A stretch of DNA of 7,158 nucleotides from an uncultured Clostridia bacterium. GTDB lineage: Bacteria; Bacillota_A; Clostridia; Oscillospirales; Acutalibacteraceae. Of the stretch, positions 1 to 6,105 are shown in pieces. The notes under the pieces were generated by a model, which ran no database searches, was not told where the DNA came from, and was given only the letters and a program-made list of their open reading frames with translations. The position numbers were made by a program, and so were the translations under genes. Every line of letters starts with the position of its first letter. Positions within the stretch are counted from its first letter, which is position 1. The DNA is taken from contig CALAEU010000015.1 in the NCBI GenBank assembly GCA_937891215.1, positions 1 to 7,158 on the forward strand. The letters are read 5' to 3'.

Positions 1-962
1 CCCTCTTCCGCATGAGAAGTGTCACCCTGGTAAAATTTATCAAAAATCTGTTTTTTTGTTTCTTCATCAAATCCACAACCTGTGTCTTTGATTTTCACTG
101 TAATAAATTCATCATCTGAAGTCTGAATCAATGAAACCTTACCGCCATTTTCAGTAAATTTAAAGGCATTTGAAAGAAGATTGTGCCATATAATATCTAA
201 AAACACAAAGTTATCATTTATAATAACTCTGTCTTCCATATCGACTATAAATTCAATACTTTTTTCTTCCCACACTTCTTCAAAAGACAATGCACAGTCA
301 GAAAGCTGTCGGCACAAATCGTACTCTTTTTTCTCAGGTAAAATCTTTCTGTTTTCAATTTTGCTGAGTCTTAAAATATTTGCAACTAAATCTGAAAGTT
401 TTTCTGTACTTTCAATAACGGTTTCAATATATTCTTCTCGTAATTTTTCAGGTAATTCTTTATCCTTTAACGCAGTTGTGTAATTATTTATAACAGAAAG
501 TGGTGTTTTTATTTCGTGGGAAACATTTGAAATAAAATCATCCTTTAACGATTCGATACTATTTAATTCCGCAACCATTGTGTTAAAATCACGGAACATT
601 ATATTTATATATGAATTATCCTTGAGAGTTTCGTCTAGGTCTATTTCGACTGAGAAGTCACCTTTTGCAACTTTTCTTGTTGCTTCACTTATTTTCTGAA
701 GGTGTTTACTGTAATTAATTTTTACAAAATAAAGAATAAATCTGTAAACAATCGCCGCCATTATAAGATAGTACGCAATATACCACAAACCATATTTGGT
801 AAAAAGAACTGAAAAGTTGAACTCAAACATAAGCGGAGGAATAAGAGCTAATAATAGCGCTATAGTAACCGCAATTATATATCCTTTGAGCGAAAAGAAA
901 GAAACTTCTTCAGGCTGAGACCTCTGAATATTCCTTTGTTTAGATTTTTTGTTATATTTCAT
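1..962 (-). CDS. Two-component sensor histidine kinase, membrane-bound, C-terminus cut by window edge
   Basis: This is the sensor half of a two-component system; it autophosphorylates on a histidine and passes the phosphate to the regulator encoded just upstream. The visible 320 residues show two membrane helices (about 27-46 and 59-80) joined by only about 12 outside residues, then a HAMP linker (about 81-137, with the typical AKGDFS and DFNTMV stretches). The dimerisation domain follows with the H-box SHEIKTP (His149). The ATPase domain has the N-box NLLSNAFKFTENGG (261-274), the G1 box DTGCG (293-297) and the F-box region IFDKFYQGD (306-314). The G2 box and the stop codon lie beyond position 1. 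The ATG (962-960) overlaps the regulator's TGA as ATGA, indicating translational coupling. The tiny outside loop resembles intramembrane-sensing kinases, so the signal is probably sensed in the membrane or through a partner protein. The family call is firm; the signal is unknown. Confidence 0.95.
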   Translation of the reverse strand, partial: MKYNKKSKQRNIQRSQPEEVSFFSLKGYIIAVTIALLLALIPPLMFEFNFSVLFTKYGLWYIAYYLIMAAIVYRFILYFVKINYSKHLQKISEATRKVAKGDFSVEIDLDETLKDNSYINIMFRDFNTMVAELNSIESLKDDFISNVSHEIKTPLSVINNYTTALKDKELPEKLREEYIETVIESTEKLSDLVANILRLSKIENRKILPEKKEYDLCRQLSDCALSFEEVWEEKSIEFIVDMEDRVIINDNFVFLDIIWHNLLSNAFKFTENGGKVSLIQTSDDEFITVKIKDTGCGFDEETKKQIFDKFYQGDTSHAEE

Positions 963-1630
963 TTTAATACCGCCTTGTAACCAAGACCATGAATTGTAAC
1001 AATTTTAAAATCTTCACAACAAGCAAATTTCTCTCTTAATTTAGTAATATAAACATCGACTGAACGAAGACTTGTACTACTGTCAACGCCCCAGAATTCG
1101 TCAAGAAGTTGTGAACGCGAAAATGTCTTTTTAGGATATGACAGAAGTTTATAAAGAATATTGAATTCCCTTACTGTTACAGATACATTCTCACCATTTA
1201 CAGTTGCAGTCATTTCATCTGCGTCAAGCACAAGTTTGCCTATAGTTATTTTTCTGTCAGAAACAATATTTGCTCTGCGTAAAATAGCACCTACTCTTAA
1301 AAGCAACTCATCCAAATCAATAGGCTTAACCATATAATCATCAACGCCTAAATTAAAACCTCTTTCTTTAGATGCATAATCATCTTTTGCTGTCATAAAA
1401 ATTATCGGGATATTCTTGTTTATTTTTCTGACATTCTCAAGGAATGCAAAACCATCTGTTTTGGGCATCATAATGTCTGAAATTATCATATCATAAAGAC
1501 TGTTGTACATAACATTATATGCTTCATCTGCTGTAAAGCATCCTGTTGCAGAATAACCATTTTTTGTAAGATGGGCACACACAATCTGATTGAGCTTAAC
1601 ATCATCTTCAACAACTAAAATATTTACCAA
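959..1630 (-). CDS. OmpR/PhoB-family response regulator
   Basis: This DNA-binding response regulator is paired with the overlapping kinase. With the TTG start chosen here it has 223 residues, the usual family length. The receiver domain (1-115) has the acidic pocket E8-D9-D10, the phospho-acceptor D52 in SDIMMP, the switch threonine T80 and the conserved K102 in the VKP motif. The C-terminal winged-helix domain (about 125-223) contains the typical VREFNIL, RSQLLDEFWG, VDVYITKLREK and IHGLGYKA stretches. An in-frame ATG exists at 1675, but it has no ribosome binding site and lies at about the predicted transcription start. The TTG at 1630 sits 6 bases after AAAGGGGTG and gives the normal N-terminus VNILVVEDD. 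The gene is the first of a two-gene operon with the kinase. Its regulon is not shown directly; the 11-bp repeats before the divergent gene are the best candidate target. Confidence 0.95.
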   Translation of the reverse strand: MVNILVVEDDVKLNQIVCAHLTKNGYSATGCFTADEAYNVMYNSLYDMIISDIMMPKTDGFAFLENVRKINKNIPIIFMTAKDDYASKERGFNLGVDDYMVKPIDLDELLLRVGAILRRANIVSDRKITIGKLVLDADEMTATVNGENVSVTVREFNILYKLLSYPKKTFSRSQLLDEFWGVDSSTSLRSVDVYITKLREKFACCEDFKIVTIHGLGYKAVLK

Positions 1631-1636
1631 AACGAA

Positions 1637-1645
1637 CACCCCTTT
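1637..1645 (-). promoter_or_regulatory. Ribosome binding site selecting the TTG start of the response regulator
   Basis: On the minus strand AAAGGGGTG lies 6 bases before the TTG at 1630. No comparable purine stretch precedes the in-frame ATG at 1675. This site decides the start in favour of TTG. Confidence 0.7.
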
Positions 1646-1679
1646 GTTTAATCTCTCGAATTTAACACTATTCATATTT

Positions 1680-1708
1680 ATTTTACCATATATTACAGTT
1701 TACCGCAA
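1680..1708 (-). promoter_or_regulatory. Extended -10 promoter of the response regulator-kinase operon
   Basis: On the minus strand, TTGCGG (1708-1703) and TAAAAT (1685-1680) are 17 bases apart. TGG directly precedes TAAAAT, giving an extended -10 (TGn) element that can make up for the weak -35. Transcription would start near 1673, leaving a leader of about 43 bases before the TTG start at 1630. This excludes the ATG at 1675 as a practical start. The site is inferred from sequence only. Confidence 0.6.
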
Positions 1709-1741
1709 CAAAAATTTATTACTGAATTTACTTGCATTTTT

Positions 1742-1771
1742 TTGTAAAATGTAGTAACATAGTTGTATATT
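1742..1771 (+). promoter_or_regulatory. Candidate sigma-A promoter for the membrane-anchored protein gene
   Basis: TTGTAA (1742-1747) and TATATT (1766-1771) match four and five of six consensus bases, with an 18-base spacer. Transcription would begin near 1778, leaving a leader of roughly 110 bases that contains the 11-bp repeats. A second possibility in the same AT-rich stretch is TTGCAT (1732-1737) with TAACAT (1755-1760), 17 bases apart. Neither is strong, and AT-rich DNA yields such matches by chance. Confidence 0.35.
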
Positions 1772-1789
1772 TGCATTTTAAGTTCAATT

Positions 1790-1859
1790 TTCTCGAAAAT
1801 ATTAACAATATCATAACAAATAGCACTTTTTCGTGAATGTTTCGAGTGTTTTTCGAGAA
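1790..1859 (+). repeat. 10-bp inverted repeat spanning the leader of the 1892 gene
   Basis: TTCTCGAAAA (1790-1799) is the exact reverse complement of TTTTCGAGAA (1850-1859). The left arm contains CTCGAAA, an inverted copy of the TTTCGAG core in the tandem 11-bp array. It could be a further, oppositely oriented protein-binding half-site, allowing looping between sites. It could also pair in the RNA leader as a long-looped stem. The perfect 10-bp match is seen; function is unknown. Confidence 0.5.
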
Positions 1860-1872
1860 CTTTTCACTGATT
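1829..1872 (+). repeat. Four tandem 11-bp units, candidate response-regulator binding array
   Basis: Units begin at 1829, 1840, 1851 and 1862: TTTCGTGAATG, TTTCGAGTGTT, TTTCGAGAACT and TTTCACTGATT. TTTC is invariant, and the two middle units share the 7-mer TTTCGAG. OmpR/PhoB-family regulators bind direct repeats of about 7 bp with an 11-bp period, so each unit lies on the same face of the helix. The divergently transcribed gene is such a regulator, which makes it the natural binder. The array ends 7 bases before the AGGAGG of the downstream gene. If the promoter lies upstream at about 1742-1771, bound regulator would block elongation or initiation rather than recruit polymerase. Repeat geometry is seen; regulator identity and sign are inferred. 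Confidence 0.65.
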
Positions 1873-1891
1873 TTATATCAGGAGGTACAGA

Positions 1892-2833
1892 ATGTTAAAA
1901 AAATTGCTGAAACTTGCTCAAAAAGATTTATATGTTCAGGCAGTTTCTATTTTTGCTATACTTTTAAGTGTAACTGTTGTTGCAGTAGCTTACATAAAAA
2001 CAACTGCAGATGATAAAAAAACAGACAACACTAATACATCTTACAATTACGAAACCTTACCAGGCCAGACAGAGCTTTCAACAAATGTTGCAGTTATCTC
2101 CCCACTTGATACAACTTTACCGCAAACCGTGGGTGATGGTGGTTGGCAGAATACACCTGTCACACAACAACAGACTCCTGGTGGTAATGGTGCTTCTTCA
2201 GTTTCTAATTTAGGAAAAGCTGAAATACTTTCTAAAATGACTGTCGCAATCAACCAGACTAAATCATATAAAGGTAATTTAGCGGTACATCACTCTGAAA
2301 GTTTTATTGCAAACATTACTGAGTGTACCGGTGGTGCAATTGGCCAGAAAGTTGCAAACGCTCTTGTAGGTGCAGTTGTTAAACCTACTGACCAGACGCT
2401 TAATTTTTCAAACGGTACCGCAGTTACAAATGAAGGTGAAACAACACAAATTCTTCTTCCTAAAAATTCTCAGTTTTCACTTTCTGCAGATGGTGTAAAA
2501 TCTGCAAACGCATACGAGGAAGGAAATCTCACTGTTTATACAGTTACACTTGTACAGGAAAATGTTGACCAGGTAAAAATTCCACATCACAACTCAAAGG
2601 GTGTCGGTTACCTTAATGTTGCTTCTATTGACCTTATGGGTATGACCATTACAAGTGGTGAGATTCAGTATTTGGGTTCAAGCATTTTGATAAAAGTTAA
2701 CCCTCAGGGTTATGTTACTTACGCAAGATACACAATTCCGCTTCATGTTTACGGTGAAGGTGCAAAAGGTTCTTTAAGCGGTTATGCTGTATTTGATGGT
2801 GAACAGACTGAAATCTGGGAATTGCCATTATAA
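1892..2833 (+). CDS. Membrane-anchored extracytoplasmic protein of unknown function
   Basis: I do not recognise a named family. The 313-residue product has a short basic N-terminus (MLKKLLKLAQK), one hydrophobic helix at about 15-35, then a low-complexity linker rich in Thr, Asn, Gln, Pro and Gly (about 36-108). A folded region follows (about 109-313), full of alternating polar and hydrophobic strands that suggest an antiparallel beta-sheet. This layout predicts an inside-out anchor with the C-terminal domain outside the membrane. There is no lipobox cysteine (the only Cys is C145), so it is not a lipoprotein. AGGAGG at 1880-1885 lies 6 bases before the ATG, an excellent ribosome binding site. 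The gene is divergent from the two-component operon and preceded by the 11-bp repeat array, which makes it the likeliest local target of that system. A LolA/LppX-like sheet fold is possible but is only a guess. Confidence 0.8.
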   Translation: MLKKLLKLAQKDLYVQAVSIFAILLSVTVVAVAYIKTTADDKKTDNTNTSYNYETLPGQTELSTNVAVISPLDTTLPQTVGDGGWQNTPVTQQQTPGGNGASSVSNLGKAEILSKMTVAINQTKSYKGNLAVHHSESFIANITECTGGAIGQKVANALVGAVVKPTDQTLNFSNGTAVTNEGETTQILLPKNSQFSLSADGVKSANAYEEGNLTVYTVTLVQENVDQVKIPHHNSKGVGYLNVASIDLMGMTITSGEIQYLGSSILIKVNPQGYVTYARYTIPLHVYGEGAKGSLSGYAVFDGEQTEIWELPL

Positions 2834-2853
2834 AATTGCTATTATTGATTAGT

Positions 2854-2882
2854 TAATACACCGAGCAATCGGAAAATATAAA
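2854..2882 (+). promoter_or_regulatory. Candidate promoter for the radical SAM gene
   Basis: TTAATA (2854-2859) and TATAAA (2877-2882) are separated by exactly 17 bases and match the sigma-A consensus at four and five of six positions. Start would be near 2889, just before the ribosome binding site at 2894. The spacer contains CCGAGCAATCGG (2861-2872), a 4-bp stem with a GCAA loop. The upstream gene has no clear terminator, so co-transcription from 1892 is equally possible. Confidence 0.35.
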
Positions 2883-2893
2883 AGTATATTGAT

Positions 2894-2898
2894 AAGGA
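2894..2898 (+). promoter_or_regulatory. Ribosome binding site selecting the ATG at 2907
   Basis: AAGGA lies 8 bases before the ATG at 2907. Earlier in-frame starts (TTG at 2889, ATG at 2898) precede or overlap this site and have no purine-rich element of their own, so 2907 is preferred. Confidence 0.6.
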
Positions 2899-2906
2899 TG
2901 AAAAAA

Positions 2907-4337
2907 ATGGGTATTAAAGAGACTGCTATTAAAATGGCTATTAAAAAGGGTGTTAAATATCTTAAAGAAGATGTTAACAACAACTCAATCAAATTGATTG
3001 ATAAGGGACTAAAACTTACTTCTAATAATGAAACTTACACTAAAGTTCTTATGGGACTCAAGGAAGGTTTATTAAGACCTGATAATGCTTGGGCTGACTT
3101 CTTAAGATATATAATTGAGTATACCGATATTGATATTATTGAAAAACTTGTCCCACCTTTTACAAGTGCATTTGTTAAAAGTTATGAATTAAGAATAGAA
3201 GCACAAAAAAAATACAACTGTAATATTCCTTGGGCTATTCTTTTAGACCCTACTACTGCTTGTAACTTAAAATGTACAGGTTGTTGGGCTGCAGACTATT
3301 CAAAAGCAAGTCAGCTTACATACGATGATATTACTAGCATTATCAAACAAGGTAAAGAAATCGGTACTTTCACTTATCTCTATACAGGTGGCGAACCACT
3401 TATGAGAAAGAAAGACCTTATAAGAATCTGTGAAGAAAACCCTGAATGTCTTTTCATTTCTTTCACAAACGGTACTTTGGTTGACGATGCATTTGCTGAT
3501 GATGTAAAACGCGTTGGTAACTTATTACTTACAATTTCAATTGAGGGTAATGAAGAAACAACTGACGCTCGTCGTGGTAAGGGTACATATAAAAAAGTTA
3601 TTTCTGCTATGGAAAAACTCAAAGCTCGTGGTATTCCATTTGGTGCATCTCTTTGCTACACAAAGATGAACGCAGATGTTATTGCATCTGATGAATATGC
3701 CGATTTCCTTATTGATTTAGGTGTTCTTTTCGCTTGGTATTTTACTTTCGTTCCAGTTGGTGCTGATGCTACAAACGAACTTATGGCTACTGCAGAGCAA
3801 CGTGAACTTATGTACAACCAAATCAGAAAATGGCGTTTCCAGAAAGGTGCTCAGAAACCACTCTTTACTATTGACTTCTTCAACGATGGTGAATATGTTG
3901 GTGGTTGTGTCGCTGGCGGTAAGCAATATTTCCACATCAGTGCAAATGGCGACTGTGAGCCTTGCGTTTTCGCTCACTACTCAAATGTAAACATTAAAGA
4001 AGCTACTCTTATCGATGCACTTCAAAGCCCTATCTTTATGGCTTACAGAGAGCGTCAACCATTCAGTTCAAATATGCTTCGTCCTTGTCCTGTTATGGAC
4101 CAGCCTGGTGCTCTCAAGAGAATGGTTGAAGTTTCAGGTGCTAAATCTACTGACCTTAGTTGTCCAGAACCAGTTGAAGATTTATTCAACAAAATCGTTG
4201 ATGTTTCTGCTAAATGGAAAGAAACTGCTGACAGAATGGAAAAGCAATATGGCTTTACAAATGTAAGACTCAGAAGTATCAGTATTTATGATGATGCTGA
4301 AGCAAAACATATAAAAGACTACAAAGATTTTGAATAA
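2907..4337 (+). CDS. Radical SAM enzyme with C-terminal SPASM/twitch-like cysteine set
   Basis: The 476-residue product (from ATG 2907) is a radical S-adenosylmethionine enzyme. Such enzymes cleave SAM at a [4Fe-4S] cluster to make a 5'-deoxyadenosyl radical. The cluster motif CNLKCTGC supplies Cys119, Cys123 and Cys126. GGEP (161-164) is the SAM-binding element, and TNGT and ISIEG follow as usual strands. An N-terminal region of about 100 mostly helical residues precedes the core. After the barrel, cysteines at 334, 350, 353 (GDCEPC), 394 and 419 resemble the auxiliary-cluster region of SPASM/twitch proteins, many of which modify peptides or small carbon substrates. The substrate is unknown; no precursor peptide is visible nearby. 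There is no signal peptide, so it should be cytoplasmic. A serine hydrolase follows directly, across a 42-base gap with a hairpin, suggesting one operon. Family call firm, role open. Confidence 0.93.
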   Translation: MGIKETAIKMAIKKGVKYLKEDVNNNSIKLIDKGLKLTSNNETYTKVLMGLKEGLLRPDNAWADFLRYIIEYTDIDIIEKLVPPFTSAFVKSYELRIEAQKKYNCNIPWAILLDPTTACNLKCTGCWAADYSKASQLTYDDITSIIKQGKEIGTFTYLYTGGEPLMRKKDLIRICEENPECLFISFTNGTLVDDAFADDVKRVGNLLLTISIEGNEETTDARRGKGTYKKVISAMEKLKARGIPFGASLCYTKMNADVIASDEYADFLIDLGVLFAWYFTFVPVGADATNELMATAEQRELMYNQIRKWRFQKGAQKPLFTIDFFNDGEYVGGCVAGGKQYFHISANGDCEPCVFAHYSNVNIKEATLIDALQSPIFMAYRERQPFSSNMLRPCPVMDQPGALKRMVEVSGAKSTDLSCPEPVEDLFNKIVDVSAKWKETADRMEKQYGFTNVRLRSISIYDDAEAKHIKDYKDFE

Positions 4338-4344
4338 TAATGAG

Positions 4345-4373
4345 GGGCATCGAGTAAACTCGGTGCCCATTTT
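4345..4373 (+). terminator. Intercistronic terminator-like hairpin (possible attenuator)
   Basis: GGGCATCGAG (4345-4354) pairs with CTCGGTGCCC (4359-4368) through ten pairs, one of them T-G, closing a TAAA loop. Only four T residues (4370-4373) follow before AAAAAGG, so termination may be incomplete. The hairpin starts 7 bases after the radical SAM stop codon, and the next gene's ribosome binding site starts 2 bases after the T run, leaving no room for a promoter between them. Read-through must therefore supply the hydrolase unless it is silent. The hairpin may lower hydrolase expression or protect the upstream transcript's 3' end. Confidence 0.7.
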
Positions 4374-4375
4374 AA

Positions 4376-4382
4376 AAAGGTG
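4376..4382 (+). promoter_or_regulatory. Ribosome binding site of the serine hydrolase gene
   Basis: AAAGGTG lies 9 bases before the TTG at 4392. The in-frame GTG at 4380 is part of this element and has only the hairpin and an A-rich run upstream, so TTG 4392 is the better start. Confidence 0.5.
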
Positions 4383-4391
4383 TTGAAATAT

Positions 4392-5984
4392 TTGGAAACA
4401 GTTTTAGAAAGAAAATTAGAAAGAGCAAGAAATCCCGAAAGTGCAGGGATTTCTTCAAAAGTTATAAGTGAAATGCTCGAAGAGATGGAAAGAGAAGAAT
4501 GTGAACTTCACAGTCTTATGATTCTCAGACATAACAAAGTTGCAGTTGAAACATATCAGGCACCGCTTAAAGCAAGTGACCCACACATGGTTTACTCTGT
4601 CAGTAAAAGTTTCCTTGCTACTGCTTACGGTTTCGCTTTAGATGGGGGACTTTTAACAAAAGAAACTAAATTTCTTGATATATTCCCTGATTACAGACCC
4701 AAAAGACAAGATAAATATTTAGAAAAACTTACAATTGACCACCTTGTTTCTATGACCAGTGGTAAAGCTGCAGGCGTAAAGGGAAGAAGTGACCCTGACT
4801 GGATAAGACTCTTTTTAAATTCCAAATGGGCATTTGAGCCTGGTACAGACTGGCGCTATATAAATGATAATTTCCACGTTGCAGCGGCGGCTATTACGAG
4901 AGTTACAAAAATGTCTGTTACAGAGTACCTTACTCCCCGCCTTTTCGAGCCACTTGGTATTGATGTGCCTGTATGGGAAAAATCGCCCCAAGGAATTGAA
5001 GCAGGTGGTTGGGGACTTTTCTTAAAAACAGAAGATATTGCAAAACTTATTCTCTGCTATATGAATGGCGGTAAATATAACGGAAAACAAGTTATTCCTG
5101 AATGGTGGACCATAGAAGCTACAAGTTTTCAGAATGACAATTCAGGCTCACAATCAAAAGCTGATAGCAAAGCGGGTTATGGTTATGGTTTCTGGCGTTG
5201 TGCAGGAATGGAAAACACTTATCGTTGTGAAGGGCTTTACTCACAATATGCAATTGCAATACCTGATTATGATGCTTGTGTAATTACAACAAGTACAAAC
5301 TCGAATCTTCAACAGACACTTGATATTATTTGGAAATATATTAAAGATGCCTTCATTGAAGAAACTGACACAGAAAATTCTGTCAAATGCGAGTTAACTC
5401 CGGAAGACCCTCCGATTGTTACCGAAAGAAGTTCTTTAGAAAAAGATATTCAGGGAAAGGTTTATTCTTTAAGAAAACCGATTTTTGTAAACAAGGCTGC
5501 TCACCTTCCTGTGAGCGCATTACCTATGCCTGTTGTTTATTTTTTAGACGAACATGGCGGAAATATGACCGATATATCTTTTGACTTCAATAGCTACGGT
5601 TTTCACCTTACCTGGTCCGAAGATGGTGGCTTTAAAAACACCATCCCTGTCGGTATGAATGGAACTGCTTTAAAAGGTGAAATCAAATTGCGTTATTTAA
5701 CCTACGATGTCATTTCAGATGCTCATTGGGTCAACGAAAACACCTTAACCATTACTATAAGAGTTCTTTCTGCGGTTGCAAAAAGAATTCTAACTTTTAA
5801 GTTCGATGGTGATAAAATTGAAATGCAACCTGACATTTACCCAGGACTTGAAAAAAGAGCCAAAATTATGGGTGAAACATTAAAGAATATCTTAAAAGGT
5901 GCATATTTCCACGCGTGGATAGATTTTCTTGTGCCGAGAATTAAGAAGATTTTATTCCCGAAACACACTGGGCGCTGTCGATGA
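4392..5984 (+). CDS. Serine hydrolase, beta-lactamase class C / penicillin-binding-like fold
   Basis: The product (530 residues from TTG 4392, 534 from GTG 4380) belongs to the large serine hydrolase family that includes class C beta-lactamases, esterases and D-aminopeptidases. The SxxK motif is SVSK (Ser69, Lys72: nucleophile and base). TIDHLVSMTSG is the typical following helix, and YIN (Tyr156-Asn158) is the second motif. The third motif, usually K/H-T-G, is replaced by EGLYSQ (about 280-285), as in esterase-like members. Residues about 330-530 form an additional, strand-rich domain that I cannot name, ending in a basic amphipathic stretch. No signal peptide is present, so it is probably cytoplasmic, which argues against a role as a secreted beta-lactamase. 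It follows the radical SAM gene with a hairpin between, suggesting a shared transcript. Family call firm; substrate unknown. Confidence 0.9.
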   Translation: METVLERKLERARNPESAGISSKVISEMLEEMEREECELHSLMILRHNKVAVETYQAPLKASDPHMVYSVSKSFLATAYGFALDGGLLTKETKFLDIFPDYRPKRQDKYLEKLTIDHLVSMTSGKAAGVKGRSDPDWIRLFLNSKWAFEPGTDWRYINDNFHVAAAAITRVTKMSVTEYLTPRLFEPLGIDVPVWEKSPQGIEAGGWGLFLKTEDIAKLILCYMNGGKYNGKQVIPEWWTIEATSFQNDNSGSQSKADSKAGYGYGFWRCAGMENTYRCEGLYSQYAIAIPDYDACVITTSTNSNLQQTLDIIWKYIKDAFIEETDTENSVKCELTPEDPPIVTERSSLEKDIQGKVYSLRKPIFVNKAAHLPVSALPMPVVYFLDEHGGNMTDISFDFNSYGFHLTWSEDGGFKNTIPVGMNGTALKGEIKLRYLTYDVISDAHWVNENTLTITIRVLSAVAKRILTFKFDGDKIEMQPDIYPGLEKRAKIMGETLKNILKGAYFHAWIDFLVPRIKKILFPKHTGRCR

Positions 5985-5986
5985 AA

Positions 5987-6014
5987 TAATTCGTAATTCG
6001 TAATGCGTAATTCG
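5987..6014 (+). repeat. Four tandem 7-mers (TAATTCG)
   Basis: TAATTCG occurs at 5987, 5994 and 6008, with TAATGCG at 6001, giving four perfect-phase heptamers starting 3 bases after the hydrolase stop. AATTCGGAATT (6009-6019) at the right edge is an inverted repeat. Such short tandem repeats are common in intergenic DNA of some bacteria and can vary in copy number by slippage. Confidence 0.85.
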
Positions 6015-6088
6015 GAATTGAAGGGTCTGCGACGCGATTATAAGAATGCAAAATGCAGAATTTCGGGACCTGCGGTCGGCAATTATAA
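6015..6088 (+). repeat. Two diverged copies of a ~30-bp hairpin-bearing unit
   Basis: Copy A (6015-6043) and copy B (6058-6088) both start GAATT, continue GGG, a small hairpin with a TGC loop, CG, and end ATTATAA. The stems differ but still pair: GTC/GAC in A (6025-6033) and GACC/GGTC in B (6067-6077). The 14 bases between them contain two copies of AATGCA. Together with the preceding heptamers this is more GC-rich and more repetitive than its surroundings, and looks like a dispersed REP- or MITE-like intergenic element. Whether it occurs elsewhere in the genome cannot be judged here. Confidence 0.55.
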
Positions 6089-6105
6089 AACAAAAGGAAA
6101 ATAAA

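Noticed and set aside
181..483. Plus-strand open frame of 100 codons
   Set aside because: It lies antisense within the histidine kinase gene, has Ser/Ile-rich low-complexity translation and no ribosome binding site; the kinase motifs on the other strand are unmistakable.
2861..2872. CCGAGCAATCGG mini-hairpin as a terminator after the 1892 gene
   Set aside because: The stem is only 4 bp and is followed by AAAATATAAAA rather than a T run on the plus strand.
3717..3990. Overlapping open frames on both strands inside the radical SAM gene
   Set aside because: Shadow frames of a gene with intact catalytic motifs; no initiation signals and no recognisable domains.
5387..5584. Plus-strand open frame of 65 codons inside the hydrolase
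   Set aside because: Out-of-frame shadow within a continuous coding region; no ribosome binding site.
6084..6089. TATAAA as a -10 element for the small gene
   Set aside because: A start about 7 bases downstream would fall on the ribosome binding site, and no -35 is seen at proper spacing; ATTATAA is part of the repeated unit.
6046..6105. N-terminal extension of the small gene from the ATG at 6046
   Set aside because: The 20 extra residues are translated from the intergenic repeat, and there is no ribosome binding site for that ATG, whereas the ATG at 6106 has one.
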